Both the position numbers and the translations under genes were made by a program. A DNA stretch of 64,000 bases. Origin: Prevotellamassilia timonensis (GTDB lineage Bacteria > Bacteroidota > Bacteroidia > Bacteroidales > Bacteroidaceae). Shown piece by piece: positions 15,499 through 26,321 of this stretch (position 1 is its first letter; every line of letters starts with the position of its first letter). The stretch spans positions 104,487 through 168,486 of the forward strand of contig NZ_JADYUH010000002.1 in assembly GCF_021531665.1 (NCBI RefSeq). Reading direction: 5' to 3'. The notes under the pieces are model-generated. The model was not told the origin of the DNA and ran no database searches. It saw only the letters and a list, made by a program, of their open reading frames with translations.

Positions 15499-18400
15499 AT
15501 GCGTATGAAAAACCGTTTTTGCAGAATGGGAAAGACGTTGCTTGGAGCAATGTGCTTGCTTTCGACATGCGGCGTAACGTACTCATGCTCCGATGATTTT
15601 GATTTGGACGAGACCAGTCCGTCTTTCTTGGGACAGAGTATTTATGACGAACTGAAGAAAGACCCCAAATTTTCAACTGTAATTGGGTTGATTGATGATG
15701 TAGAAAACGGCGTGTATAAGGAAGTCTTGGCGAGAACAGGTAGTAACACTTTGTTCGTAGCGGATGACGATGCTTATGCTCGCTTTTTTGCATCCGGTGT
15801 GTGGCTCAAGCCCGATGGCAGCAAGTACACATCTTATAAGGAGCTTTCTCAAAGTCAGAAGAAACTCCTTTTGAAGGGTTCCATGCTCAACAATGCCTAC
15901 GTGCTTGAAATGATGACGACGATTCAAGGTCCTATCAAGAACCTTTGTCTTCGTCAGCTCTCTTCACTGACGGCTGTGGACACCGTTCCCTATTTTCCGA
16001 AAGCAACCCTTCCCGAAAACTTGAACCGAGGACAGCTTGCAGAAGACGGTACCATCACTAATGCCGACAAACGCTTCTGGGATCGCTACCGCAATTCTAC
16101 TACCCGCCAGGGAATCTACATGGCGCTCGACAACACGCAGCCCATGATGACTCACTTCCTTGACGGACAACTTCGCGAAAAGAAAATCACCGCTGAAGAC
16201 GTTTCCTTCATCCTCGGCTTTGACGGAACTTCCAAAGAGTGGAAAACTTCAGACAACATCGACCGCAGCTTTGTCTATGGCAGCGAGATAATCAAACCCG
16301 ACGTGACCTGTATGAACGGTTACTATCACGTGCTTGATTCCGTGCTCGTCACGCCTCCCAACATGGCTGAAGTCATTCGCACCAACGGCGACACAAAACT
16401 TTTCAGCGCCATGCTCGAACGTTTCAGTATGCCGATGTATGATGCTTCCCTCTCCCTCAACTTCCGCGAACCGAACACAGGACTCCCCGTGGACTCCGTG
16501 TTCCAGAAGATTTATATCTCTCAGCGTTCTCAGAGAGGACAAGTGAGCAGCGACCCCGATGGAGAAGCTCTCGGTGACTATCCTTCCTTGAACTATGACC
16601 CGGGATGGAACAGTTACACCGTCTCCAACTCCACTAAGGAGCAAGACATGGCTACCATGTTCGTTCCCTGTGACGACGCCATGAAGGAATACTTCCTCCG
16701 CGGCGGTGGCGCCATGCTCATTCAGCGCTACAATCCTAACTCCCCGAACGACGAGGCGCACCTGCTTGACAACCTGTATCAGATTCCTTTGAACATCATC
16801 CAGCCTTTGATTAACAACTTGATGAAAGAATCTTTCAACGAATCTGTGCCGAGCAAGTATGCCACAATCATGAACGACGCGCAAGACCCGATGTTCTCCT
16901 CCAGCATCGGCATCAGCAGCCCCGAAGACTTTAAAGCTGCCGTCAAGAAAGTGCTCTTGGCAAACAACGGTATCGTCTATGTGATGAAAAACGTAATCGG
17001 CCCTGCAGCTTACTCCTCCGTGATGGCTCCGGTGCTCTTCAATGAAGGCGCACAAGTGGTCAACACCGTGCTCCACGCAGACGACAAGTTCACATCCACC
17101 AATACGGGTAGCGCTCCGCTGCGTAAGTTCTACAGCACCTACTTCCTCTCCATGCAATCCAGCTTCTCCTTCTTCGTTCCTCTTGATGCAGGTTTGAAAG
17201 ACTACGGTTACGTGGAAACCATGTCCTATGCGACTCAGAACTCCTTGAACTATCGCTTCTGGACTTTTGAACCAGCCCAAATCACCAACACGAACGGCAA
17301 ATGTCTCGCCGTGAAGTCAAAAGGCTATTTCTGGACTCCCAGCCAGCCCATGGTTCCTTCTAAAGACAATCAGGCAGGCAACGCTTATCAAAGCGATGCC
17401 AACGGAGACGTCTCCACAAGCTACGGTCTCACCAAGGCAACCATGCTGACCGAGTTGATTGACCAACACATCATCGTGCACGACAACGATGACCTCGCCG
17501 GTGTGCAAGGCTCCAGAAACTATTACGTTTCCCGAAGCGGTGCCCCCGTTCACATCGTCTCTCGTCCCGCATCCGGTCCCGTCGGCATGAAGTTGGAAGG
17601 CGGTATGCAAATCGAACTCAACTCCGATGCAACCCCCAACAATGACTTTGTGGCTGAAGTGAAGTCTTACAACGACATGAAAGCCACCGCCGAAACTTAT
17701 GGTAACGGTAAGACTTACTTCATCGACCGTCCCATCCAGCCCGCGCTGAACACCTCTTACGGTGTGATGGAAGCACACCCCGAGTTCACAGCATTCTTCG
17801 AACTCTGCCAGGAAGCTTCCAACTATGAAACCCTCTACGAAAAACTCTTCCGCCCCGCTTCCATGAAGGATGCCGACTGGACCAACGAGGCAAAGAAATA
17901 CATTATCTTCTCTTCACGTACGGATCGTCCGACGCACAACGCTCAAAGACTCGTTCGTTTCTTCAACAACTATCGTTACTCCATTTATATTCCGAACAAC
18001 GATGCTATTGAACGCGCAAAACAGAACGGTCTGAAGACTTTGGCAGAAATTCAAGAATATGTGGATCAACACACCGACGAACACGGTGAAGTGGTTGGTG
18101 ACGCGAAGGCAATCGCTCAGGCTCAAGTCACTCTCTACATGAACTTCTTGAAATATCACTTCTGTGACCAGTCTCTCTTCGTTGACAACTGCACCGTAGG
18201 TGACAAAGACGACCTCAACAGCACCGGCAACTACTGCCTCTCCGCTTGTATTGACGAGGAAGCAGGAAGTTATATTCCTGTGAACGTCTTCCAAAGTCCC
18301 GGTCAGATTTATGTTCGCGACAACACGAAGCAACTTCACAAGGTTGAAGAACCTTATAACTTGATTGCGCGCGACTATGAACTTCCTGATGTCGCCACCA

Positions 18401-18558
18401 AATCTTATTCCTATAACTCACAATCGTACGTAGTGCTTCATTCTTTGGGCAACGACTACATGCTCTTTGACTCTTCTTTGAGAAGCGGTCTCCGCAGCGC
18501 CTATAGCAGCCCCGCCAAAGCACGTGCATTCGTGAACAAGTTCCGAATCAAGAAATAA
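15499..18558 (+). CDS. Fasciclin-repeat surface lipoprotein
   Basis: This 1019-aa lipoprotein starts at ATG 15499 (MRMKNRF; ATG 15505 is equally possible). A signal peptide ends in the lipobox VTYSC, and the mature protein begins CSDDFDLDE. The acidic run is the Bacteroidetes lipoprotein export signal for surface display. Four fasciclin-like units can be seen by their core motif: TLFVADDDAYARFF (about residue 84), TMFVPCDDAMKEYF (about 385), SFFVPLDAGLKDYG (about 556) and SIYIPNNDAIERA (about 825). Fasciclin domains mediate adhesion or carbohydrate binding in other organisms; the ligand here is unknown. It is the first gene of the operon, 10 bp before the SusC gene. Confidence 0.85.
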   Translation: MRMKNRFCRMGKTLLGAMCLLSTCGVTYSCSDDFDLDETSPSFLGQSIYDELKKDPKFSTVIGLIDDVENGVYKEVLARTGSNTLFVADDDAYARFFASGVWLKPDGSKYTSYKELSQSQKKLLLKGSMLNNAYVLEMMTTIQGPIKNLCLRQLSSLTAVDTVPYFPKATLPENLNRGQLAEDGTITNADKRFWDRYRNSTTRQGIYMALDNTQPMMTHFLDGQLREKKITAEDVSFILGFDGTSKEWKTSDNIDRSFVYGSEIIKPDVTCMNGYYHVLDSVLVTPPNMAEVIRTNGDTKLFSAMLERFSMPMYDASLSLNFREPNTGLPVDSVFQKIYISQRSQRGQVSSDPDGEALGDYPSLNYDPGWNSYTVSNSTKEQDMATMFVPCDDAMKEYFLRGGGAMLIQRYNPNSPNDEAHLLDNLYQIPLNIIQPLINNLMKESFNESVPSKYATIMNDAQDPMFSSSIGISSPEDFKAAVKKVLLANNGIVYVMKNVIGPAAYSSVMAPVLFNEGAQVVNTVLHADDKFTSTNTGSAPLRKFYSTYFLSMQSSFSFFVPLDAGLKDYGYVETMSYATQNSLNYRFWTFEPAQITNTNGKCLAVKSKGYFWTPSQPMVPSKDNQAGNAYQSDANGDVSTSYGLTKATMLTELIDQHIIVHDNDDLAGVQGSRNYYVSRSGAPVHIVSRPASGPVGMKLEGGMQIELNSDATPNNDFVAEVKSYNDMKATAETYGNGKTYFIDRPIQPALNTSYGVMEAHPEFTAFFELCQEASNYETLYEKLFRPASMKDADWTNEAKKYIIFSSRTDRPTHNAQRLVRFFNNYRYSIYIPNNDAIERAKQNGLKTLAEIQEYVDQHTDEHGEVVGDAKAIAQAQVTLYMNFLKYHFCDQSLFVDNCTVGDKDDLNSTGNYCLSACIDEEAGSYIPVNVFQSPGQIYVRDNTKQLHKVEEPYNLIARDYELPDVATKSYSYNSQSYVVLHSLGNDYMLFDSSLRSGLRSAYSSPAKARAFVNKFRIKK

Positions 18559-18568
18559 ATCTATTGCT

Positions 18569-21500
18569 ATGAATAAATTTAAGTTCCTTTTAACGCTTGC
18601 GCTGTGCTTTTGCTGCTCGCTCTCTTATGCACAAAAGCGCATCTCCGGTCGCGTGTGGAGTAAAGTCGACGGACCGATTGTGATGGCGTACGTAGTTGAG
18701 CAGGATAAAAATAACCGTAACATTACCGCTGCACAGACTGACGCCAACGGTAACTTCTCAATGGTTATCAAGAACCCTGCCAATAAACTGCGAGTTTCTT
18801 ATATTGGTTATCAAACCAAGATTATCCCCATTGGCGCTCAAACTCGCTTCAATGTCGAGTTGATTGACAAGAATACCTTTAAGGACGCAGAGGTGACGGT
18901 GACGAGAAAGACACGCTCCAACGGTCTCGTCATTCCTGAAAGAGAAATCTCCACCGCTCAGCAGACGCTTGACATGGACCAAATGGAAGGTCTCTCCTTT
19001 GAAACTGCAGCCGATGCACTTCAAGGACAAATCGCAGGTCTGGACATCGTTGCCAACTCCGGTAACCTCGGTTCCGGTTCCAGCATGCGCCTTCGTGGTG
19101 TGGCTTCCATCAACGGTAGCCAAGAACCTTTGATCGTGGTCAACGGAAACATCCTCGAAGACTACAGCAGCGATGACCTCGACTTGGAAAACATGGAGAA
19201 CGAAGAACAGTTCGCCACACTCCTCCAGGTTGCACCCGAAGACATCCAAAGCATCAAAGTCCTGAAAGATGCCGCCGCTACTGCCATCTGGGGTTCCCGC
19301 GGTTCTAACGGTGTGATTGAAATCACCACTCGTCGTGGTGCACGCGGTAAAACTTCTGTAAACTTCAGTTACCGCTTCTCAGGCGCCTGGCAGCCCGAAG
19401 GCATGAAGATGCTCAACGGTGACGGCTACACCATGATGCTCAAGGAAGCCTATCACAACCCGCGCATCCTTTCCGAAGAAGAATCAAGCATCGTTGAAAT
19501 CATGTATCTTGACGACTACAAAGCTTACTTCGGAAACTACAACAAAAACACTGACTGGGTAAAGGAAGTCACTCAGTTCGGACAAACCCACAACTACGGT
19601 CTCTCCGTTTCCGGTGGTGGTGAAAAAGCGCAGTTCCGCATCTCCGGTACGTATGACCACGAAACCGGTACCATCATCAAACAGTCTCTCGACCGTTTGA
19701 CCACCCGCTTGGCTTTGGACTACTACGTGTCTGACCGCATCAAGTTCTCCTCTGACTTCGCTTTGACTTACACGAAGAACAACAAGAACTATTATTCAGA
19801 CATCCTCGGTCGTGCCTACAACGCCATGCCGAACATGGCAGTCACCCGTCAAGAGTATGACTACCAGAACGGAATGTACTACGATACCGGCGAATACTAC
19901 ATCATGCCTCCCGCAGCAGGTTCCAGAGGTAAGATTGATCCCAACAGCGGTCTTTCTTCCTACTTCCTCAGCGACATGGTGAACAACGGTAACCCCGTCG
20001 CCATTGCAAATGAATCTTGGAACCATCAGTCTTCCTACACGATTCAGCCCGGTTTCCAGTTGGAATATAAGTTCTTGGGCAAGAACAGCGACGAGACTTC
20101 TTTGAACTATCGTGGTGAAGTCTATATGAATGCCTACACCAACACCGAAGAAGCCTTCTTCCCCGGTTCCCTGACCTCTCTCCAGTGGAACAATGGAACC
20201 TACAAGACTTCCAGCTATGAAACCAAGAACCTTTCGTTCAACACTCGTCATCAATTGACCTTCCATCCGCACATTGCCAATGAGAACCATGACGTGCAAG
20301 TGCTCGCCCGCTTTGATATGGGTACCAGCAGCAGCACGAACCAGTATCTCGGTTCCTCCGGTATCACCGGTGGCATCACTGACCCCACCGTTCCCGGTTA
20401 CCTCGAGAACACTTGGACCGGCACCGGAAAAGGTCACACCATGAGTGGAACGATGTCTATCCACTACGCATTTAGTTCTAAGTACATCTTTGACTTCACA
20501 CTCCGTGCCGACGGTAGCACCCGCTTCGGTTCCGGTAAGAAATGGGGCTTCTTCCCCGGTATCTCCGGTCGTTGGAACATCAGTGATGAAAAATTCTTCA
20601 AGCCCCTCAAGAAGGTTGTCAGCATGTTGTCGTTCGCACCCGGTTGGGGTATAAACGGTAACGCTCCCGGCAGCGAAGGTTTGATGTACAATAAATATAA
20701 TACGAACGGAACCAAGTACGCTGGTCAGCAGGTTATGATTCCGACCAACCTCAAACTGACAGAGATTCGTTGGGAAAAACTCAAGTCCTGGAACATCGGT
20801 GTGAACTTGAACCTCTTTGAAGACTTGCTCCAGTTCAACTTGAACGTTTATAACCGTAAAACTTCTGACTTGTTGAACTCCGGCGTCCGCATTCCTTCCA
20901 CCACAGGTTTCTCCACGTTGGCTTGGGCTAACGTCGGCGACATGGAGAACAAGGGTTGGGAACTCTATGCTAACACCCGTCCTATCTTGAAGTTCGGTAA
21001 GTTCCACATGGTTCTTCGTGGTAACGTCGCACAGAACATCAACACCATTACTAATATGGATGCTTCCGTGCTCGCAGCCAACAACGAAGACTACACCTAT
21101 GCCAACGGTGCCATCATGAAGCGCGTGCAGATTGGTAATGCCCTCGGTGGTATCTACGGTTTCCGTTATTTGGGCGTTTACGCTTTTGACTACGACCACA
21201 ACGGTTACTTCCTTAACGAAGACAAGAACACTTACTGGGATGCTGAAGGTAATCCCAATGCCGCAGGTCTTTATAACCGTCCTGACGATCCTCTTTATGG
21301 ACAGTACTATGACCCCGCCAAGGCAAAACTTGCTCCTATCGTCTTCGACGCACAGGGTAATGTAGTGTATGACAAGAACGGTAACCCGCTGCCTATGTAC
21401 TTCAACTACGGCGGTAAGAACTACCAGTTCCAAGGTGGTGATGCCATCTACGATGATATCAACCATGACGGTAACATCGACGAACTTGATATTGTTTATC

Positions 21501-22012
21501 TCGGTTCCTCCAATCCTAAGATTAATGGTGGTTTCGGTGTGGACTTCGTTTACGGTCAGTGGCAGTTGAAGACCAGTTTCAACTTCCGCATTGGTAACAA
21601 GATTATCAACATGGCTCGTCTGAACGCAGAAAGCATGGTAAGCAACAAGAACCAGAGTGCAGCCGTTTCTCACCGCTGGAGAAAGAACGGTCAGGTCACT
21701 CAGATTCCGAGAGCCATGAGCTCCAACGTGACGGCAACCTATAACTCTTTGATTAGTGACCGCTACGTGGAACCCGGTGACTTCCTCCGCTTCCAGTACT
21801 TCCAGCTTTCTTACAGCGTGAAAGCAGAGAAACTGAAGAAGATTGGTCTTCGCTCACTTCGCTTCTATGCGTCCGGCAACAACCTCATCTTCTGGTCTAA
21901 GTATTCCGGAACAGATCCTGAAAAGTCTCAGTCAGGCATGAATCCCTGCGTGGACTATTCTCAGACACCCCGCTCTCGTTCATTTACGTTTGGTATCAAC
22001 TTAGGTTTCTAA
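18569..22012 (+). CDS. SusC/RagA-family TonB-linked outer-membrane protein (first copy)
   Basis: At 1147 aa this is a normal SusC length. The signal peptide MNKFKFLLTLALCFCCSLSYA is followed by a CarboxypepD_reg-like beta domain (about 22-100), a plug (about 125-230, with ADALQGQIAGLDIVANSGN and SMRLRGVASINGSQEPLIVV), and the family signature LKDAAATAIWGSRGSNGVIE then ITTRRG at about 231-256. A beta-barrel of about 850 residues ends in FTFGINLGF with a terminal aromatic residue. It imports a ligand captured by the SusD partner, powered by TonB. Its SusD partner follows 66 bp later. Confidence 0.95.
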   Translation: MNKFKFLLTLALCFCCSLSYAQKRISGRVWSKVDGPIVMAYVVEQDKNNRNITAAQTDANGNFSMVIKNPANKLRVSYIGYQTKIIPIGAQTRFNVELIDKNTFKDAEVTVTRKTRSNGLVIPEREISTAQQTLDMDQMEGLSFETAADALQGQIAGLDIVANSGNLGSGSSMRLRGVASINGSQEPLIVVNGNILEDYSSDDLDLENMENEEQFATLLQVAPEDIQSIKVLKDAAATAIWGSRGSNGVIEITTRRGARGKTSVNFSYRFSGAWQPEGMKMLNGDGYTMMLKEAYHNPRILSEEESSIVEIMYLDDYKAYFGNYNKNTDWVKEVTQFGQTHNYGLSVSGGGEKAQFRISGTYDHETGTIIKQSLDRLTTRLALDYYVSDRIKFSSDFALTYTKNNKNYYSDILGRAYNAMPNMAVTRQEYDYQNGMYYDTGEYYIMPPAAGSRGKIDPNSGLSSYFLSDMVNNGNPVAIANESWNHQSSYTIQPGFQLEYKFLGKNSDETSLNYRGEVYMNAYTNTEEAFFPGSLTSLQWNNGTYKTSSYETKNLSFNTRHQLTFHPHIANENHDVQVLARFDMGTSSSTNQYLGSSGITGGITDPTVPGYLENTWTGTGKGHTMSGTMSIHYAFSSKYIFDFTLRADGSTRFGSGKKWGFFPGISGRWNISDEKFFKPLKKVVSMLSFAPGWGINGNAPGSEGLMYNKYNTNGTKYAGQQVMIPTNLKLTEIRWEKLKSWNIGVNLNLFEDLLQFNLNVYNRKTSDLLNSGVRIPSTTGFSTLAWANVGDMENKGWELYANTRPILKFGKFHMVLRGNVAQNINTITNMDASVLAANNEDYTYANGAIMKRVQIGNALGGIYGFRYLGVYAFDYDHNGYFLNEDKNTYWDAEGNPNAAGLYNRPDDPLYGQYYDPAKAKLAPIVFDAQGNVVYDKNGNPLPMYFNYGGKNYQFQGGDAIYDDINHDGNIDELDIVYLGSSNPKINGGFGVDFVYGQWQLKTSFNFRIGNKIINMARLNAESMVSNKNQSAAVSHRWRKNGQVTQIPRAMSSNVTATYNSLISDRYVEPGDFLRFQYFQLSYSVKAEKLKKIGLRSLRFYASGNNLIFWSKYSGTDPEKSQSGMNPCVDYSQTPRSRSFTFGINLGF

Positions 22013-22078
22013 CAAGCACACATACTTCAGGAAACTTTTCCTAATATGTTTTCTTGTACATCCAAAACAATACTCATC

Positions 22079-24121
22079 ATGAAAAGTAAGAAATTATATA
22101 CAAAACTTCTTCTTGTTGGAAGCATGCTTCTGACTTCTGGCGGTTTGTCTTCTTGCGAGGATTTCTTGACGATTCTTCCGACAGACCAGTTGCCTGAAGA
22201 GAACTTCTGGCAGGAGAAAGGTGACTTGGAGAATGTGCGCGCCGGTGCGTACCAACAGTTGGCTGCTGGCGGACAAACGGAAAGAATCCTCCTTTGGGGA
22301 GAACTCCGTTCTGACAATCTCACGCTGAACAGCGTTTCCAACACCAACATCATGTATCTCCAAACCGGAGTCCTGCAACCCAGTGTCAACATGTTTGACT
22401 GGTCGGGATTCTACACCGGCATCAACTATTGTAATCTCGTCCTTGAACAAGGCGACAAGATGACGGTTCCTGGCAATGAAGTCGATCCGAGCTTCACCCG
22501 TCGTGATTGGCAGACCACTCGTGCTGAAGTGCTCGCCTTGCGTGCTCTCTACTATTTCTATCTGGTTCGCGCCTATCGTGATGTTCCTTTTGTGACAGCC
22601 TCTGTGCGTACCGATGCTCAAGCACGCCATGACATGCCCGAGGCTCAACCCGGTGTGGCTATTCTCGGCGAGTTGATTGACTCACTCGAAGCCAATGTGA
22701 AGTATGCAGCCAGCAACCTGGGTAGTGACTATCTGAACAAGTCTCGTTTCACAAAACAAGGTGTCTATGCTTTGTTGGCTGACATGTATCTGTGGCGCGG
22801 TTGTCTCTTGACAAACTTTATGAACAAACCCAACCACGGAAAGGTCAACATGACCGATGTGCTCGCCGGTTCACCATCTGTGAATCCCGGTACCGGTGAA
22901 GGCGAAGGCAGCGGTGAAGGCAGTGGCGAAGGCAGTGGCGAAGGTAGCGGCGAAGATAACGGTAATGGCGAATCCGGTGCTGCATCTTCTCGCGCTGACG
23001 AGGGAACTGCTTCCAATGGTTCTTACGTGACGAAGGATAATGTGCCCATTGACCAGGCTTATTGCAATGAGTTGGCAAAGTATTGCTTCGCCAAGGCTTC
23101 AGAACATGCAAGTACTGTGATTAAATTGATTGACGACGAGTATCGCAAAGAACTCAGCGAGAAGAACAATGTTACTGAAGAAGAAAAGAATCAACCTTAT
23201 CCTTTGTACTTCGTTTCAGACGAACGTGCTCCATTCAGGGATGAACCTTACAACAATATCTTCGGTGACCAGCTGTCTCGTGAAAGCATCCTGGAATTGA
23301 ACTACGATGGTACAACCACGTTGAACAGCACGGTAAACAATTACATCAGTCGCTATGCCGATGGTGCTTGGAAACTGCAGACCATGGCAATGAACAATGC
23401 CATCATTGCTTCTGCCACCACGGTCAATCCTACGGTTGGATTCGGTAAGACCGATATGCGTCTGTGGGAAACCTGCAACTACAAGTCCTCTGATGTTTCC
23501 AAACCGCTCACCAAATTCGTGGCTAAGAACATCACCTTCACTGATATCACCGACTTGACAGGTGAGGAAAACAGCACCAACTACACTTCTCAGCGCACTT
23601 CCGATGCAAACGATGCACACTGGCCTGTATATCGTCTGTCTGACGTCATGTTGATTAAAGCAGAAGCCATCGCTCGCACTTCTCAGGTTTCTTCTGAGGA
23701 TCTGCAGGAAGGTTTCAGACTTGTGAACCAGATTTTCAAACGTTGCAACCCCGCTTTGGTTCCGACCTCCAACACAGATGAGTCCATTGACGATGAGTTG
23801 CGTTGCGACCGTGTGAATGATGACTACGGCGTGTCCGGTGGTGCTTTCACAAAAACTCAGTCTGAACTTTTGACTCTGCTCTATCGCGAGCGTCAGCGTG
23901 AATTCATCGGCGAAGGCAAACGCTGGTTTGACATCGTGCGTCAGGTGGAATACACCAACGACCCGAAGACCGTCTTGACTACGTTTATCACGCTGAAGAC
24001 AGAGGTGGTGAATCGCCTTTATGACATCTACGCCATGTATGTTCCCATCTACAGCGAAGAGTTGAAGGTCAACACCAGTCTTAAACAAAACCCCGTTTGG
24101 GAACGTTACAGCAAAAAATAA
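22079..24121 (+). CDS. SusD/RagB-family lipoprotein (first copy) with Gly/Glu/Ser repeat insert
   Basis: This 680-aa protein starts at ATG 22079 (MKSKKLYTKLLLVG); an upstream in-frame ATG at 22046 would spoil the signal peptide. The lipobox GGLSSC leads to CEDFLTILPTDQLPEENFWQ, a typical SusD N-terminus. The TPR region includes LRALYYFYLVRAYRDVPFVT at about 157-176. The C-terminal LLYRERQREFIGEGKRWFDIVR is the family signature. An unusual low-complexity stretch of GEGSGEGSGE repeats lies at about 270-305, inserted in an otherwise complete fold. It acts at the cell surface as the lid and ligand-binding partner of the preceding SusC. Confidence 0.93.
   Translation: MKSKKLYTKLLLVGSMLLTSGGLSSCEDFLTILPTDQLPEENFWQEKGDLENVRAGAYQQLAAGGQTERILLWGELRSDNLTLNSVSNTNIMYLQTGVLQPSVNMFDWSGFYTGINYCNLVLEQGDKMTVPGNEVDPSFTRRDWQTTRAEVLALRALYYFYLVRAYRDVPFVTASVRTDAQARHDMPEAQPGVAILGELIDSLEANVKYAASNLGSDYLNKSRFTKQGVYALLADMYLWRGCLLTNFMNKPNHGKVNMTDVLAGSPSVNPGTGEGEGSGEGSGEGSGEGSGEDNGNGESGAASSRADEGTASNGSYVTKDNVPIDQAYCNELAKYCFAKASEHASTVIKLIDDEYRKELSEKNNVTEEEKNQPYPLYFVSDERAPFRDEPYNNIFGDQLSRESILELNYDGTTTLNSTVNNYISRYADGAWKLQTMAMNNAIIASATTVNPTVGFGKTDMRLWETCNYKSSDVSKPLTKFVAKNITFTDITDLTGEENSTNYTSQRTSDANDAHWPVYRLSDVMLIKAEAIARTSQVSSEDLQEGFRLVNQIFKRCNPALVPTSNTDESIDDELRCDRVNDDYGVSGGAFTKTQSELLTLLYRERQREFIGEGKRWFDIVRQVEYTNDPKTVLTTFITLKTEVVNRLYDIYAMYVPIYSEELKVNTSLKQNPVWERYSKK
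22896..22965. repeat. In-gene tandem repeat encoding (GEGS)n
   Basis: Repeats of GGCGAAGGCAGTG and variants lie inside the first susD gene. The repeat length keeps the reading frame, so unit number can vary without truncation. Confidence 0.8.
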
Positions 24122-24130
24122 TGCCATACT

Positions 24131-26299
24131 ATGAAAAAGAATCAGTTTAAATTTAACTTAGGAGTTTCCATCTTTGGTTTGGCATTCATGCTGATGTCAT
24201 CCCTTCTCCTCTCCGGTTGTAAGGAGGACATCAGCACAGAGGCTTATGCCACAAAGACTGAGCCTACTCTTATTGACAAGATTGATGAGAAGTCAGATGA
24301 ACTCTCTTCCATCAGAAAACTCTTGGATGAGGTTAAACTTGGCAACAAGTCCAATTCCTCCTCTATGACCAGTGTGCTCTCCGCTCGCGGTAACTACACT
24401 GTCTTTGCACCCAACGATGAGGCAGTGAAGCAATGTGTCATTGAACTCACCGGTGACGAAACTGGTAACATAGAATCTCTTTCTTACGAGCAGAAACAGC
24501 TCATCGTTTTGAACTGTATCATTGACAATGGTGACGCCAGTGCTTATGAAAGTGTCGAATTCCCGACTTCCAATCAGACTTTCGCTCTTTCCAATCTCAA
24601 CAATCGCCGTCTGAAATGTATGCAGGATGCAGAGACTCATGATTACTTCATCAACGGTGATGCCACAAGCGGCTCTCGTGTGGTTGAAACTGACTATGAG
24701 TGCACGAATGGTATGTTGCACGTAGTGAGCAAGGTGATTCTTCCTTCCACAAAGTCTGTTTCTGAACTTATTTCCATTGCTGACAACATGCATATTTTTG
24801 GCAAGTTGCTCAGTGAAACCGGTCTTTACGATGAACTCGCACTCCATCGCACGGAGGAAATCGCCTATGAAGAAGAGCATTCTTCTTATGCCGGTTCTAA
24901 AGTTTATGAAAGCACGACGAACAATAACTACGACTATCAGGCTACTCGTAACGTTGCCTTCACTGCTTTCGTTGAACCAGACGAAGTGTTCTATAACGAT
25001 TGGGGCGTTGAACTTCCTAATGTGGCAGAAGATGGAACCATCACCAACTGGGATGCCATCAAGGCTGTCATCGTTCAGAAGTGTACCGCCATCTTCGGAA
25101 ATCAGGCAGCTGACGACTTGAAGAATCCGAAAAATGCAGTTTATCAGTTTATGGCTTATCACTTGCTCAACTCTGGTTTGGCCATTGATGAACTCGTGAG
25201 ACACTTTGACGAGTATGGTTATCTCTACGGTAACGATATGAAGAAACCGAACACATTCGGCTACTCTGTCAATGTTTGGGACTACTACACCACCATGGGC
25301 AGTCCTGCCGGTCTGATGAAGATTACTCAGCTTCCTACTGAAGAATACTACATCAATCGCATCAGCGTCTATGACAACGCCATCGTAGGAGGAACCTATG
25401 TGGAAGATCCCAGCACACCGGTGAACACCAAGTATCTCAACAAACCCGGTCAGAACGGTTTGAACATTCAGATTCAAATCGACAACGGTGTGAATGATAA
25501 CAACGCAGCCAATGGTTTCTACTTCCCCATTGACCACATGCTCATCTATTCCGATGACACTCGCGCCGGACTCGCTTCAGAACGCATGCGCATGGACATT
25601 GTGACCATGTTGCCTGAAATTCAGTCCAACGACTTGCGCGGTGCCGGTCTCTTCTACTTCCCGAAGGGCTATTTCAGCAACATCAGCGGTGAAACCACCG
25701 GCACGACCATCCTCTATCTCCAGAATGGTTATGCTTCTGCTTCCGGTGCTTGGAAAGACTACAAGGGTGATGAAATCCTTGTGACCGGACGCTATGACTT
25801 CGTTCTCAAACTGCCCCCCGTTCCGCAGGACGGTACCTACGAAATCCGCATGGGTGCTTCTTTGAACACTTTGCGTGGTATGTTCCAAATCTACTTTGGT
25901 GACAGTCCTACCAACACTCAGCCTGTCGGTCTTCCGATTGACCAGCGTGAAAGCGTTTCCATGATTCCCGGTCAGCCTTGGGTGGCAGATGAAGACTTGA
26001 ACAATGACCCCGAGTTGATGCGTGAAGCCGACCGTAACTTGAAGAACGTGGGTTACATGAAAGCTCCGCAATACATGATGGTGAACGGTACCGAGACCAT
26101 GGAGACGTGCCGCAATGCTTCTCCCGGCACTCCCGCTTTGCGTCGTATCATCACCACAGCAAACATGAAAAAGGACAAGTCCTATTATCTGCGCTTCAAG
26201 TTGGCAATTGAAAATGCCAAGACGCAGTTCATGCTTGACTATTTTGAGATTGTTCCTATTAGTATTGTCAATGGAACTACTCCTGAAGACATCTGGTAA
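24131..26299 (+). CDS. Fasciclin-domain surface lipoprotein
   Basis: This 722-aa lipoprotein begins 9 bp after the SusD gene. The signal peptide ends in LLLSGC and the mature start is CKEDIS. A fasciclin domain is recognisable from IRKLLDEVKL to SVLSARGNYTVFAPNDEAVK (about 59-105), with TNGMLHVVSKVILPS closing it near 197-211. A second, weaker one follows around residues 220-370 (FTAFVEPDEVF; LLNSGLAIDEL). The C-terminal part (about 490-720) is beta-rich and lacks the motif. Such proteins often accompany SusC/SusD pairs in Bacteroidetes; I infer a surface adhesin or ligand-binding accessory. Confidence 0.8.
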   Translation: MKKNQFKFNLGVSIFGLAFMLMSSLLLSGCKEDISTEAYATKTEPTLIDKIDEKSDELSSIRKLLDEVKLGNKSNSSSMTSVLSARGNYTVFAPNDEAVKQCVIELTGDETGNIESLSYEQKQLIVLNCIIDNGDASAYESVEFPTSNQTFALSNLNNRRLKCMQDAETHDYFINGDATSGSRVVETDYECTNGMLHVVSKVILPSTKSVSELISIADNMHIFGKLLSETGLYDELALHRTEEIAYEEEHSSYAGSKVYESTTNNNYDYQATRNVAFTAFVEPDEVFYNDWGVELPNVAEDGTITNWDAIKAVIVQKCTAIFGNQAADDLKNPKNAVYQFMAYHLLNSGLAIDELVRHFDEYGYLYGNDMKKPNTFGYSVNVWDYYTTMGSPAGLMKITQLPTEEYYINRISVYDNAIVGGTYVEDPSTPVNTKYLNKPGQNGLNIQIQIDNGVNDNNAANGFYFPIDHMLIYSDDTRAGLASERMRMDIVTMLPEIQSNDLRGAGLFYFPKGYFSNISGETTGTTILYLQNGYASASGAWKDYKGDEILVTGRYDFVLKLPPVPQDGTYEIRMGASLNTLRGMFQIYFGDSPTNTQPVGLPIDQRESVSMIPGQPWVADEDLNNDPELMREADRNLKNVGYMKAPQYMMVNGTETMETCRNASPGTPALRRIITTANMKKDKSYYLRFKLAIENAKTQFMLDYFEIVPISIVNGTTPEDIW

Positions 26300-26321
26300 T
26301 TTAATCTGATACTATCCTCTT

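Noticed and set aside
19796..21673. Long antisense ORF (over 600 codons) under the first susC gene
   Set aside because: Codon bias of the real gene leaves the opposite strand free of stops; no domain, start context or signal sequence is convincing.
22046..22078. Upstream ATG as the start of the first susD
   Set aside because: It would add MFSCTSKTILI before the basic start of a complete lipoprotein signal peptide.
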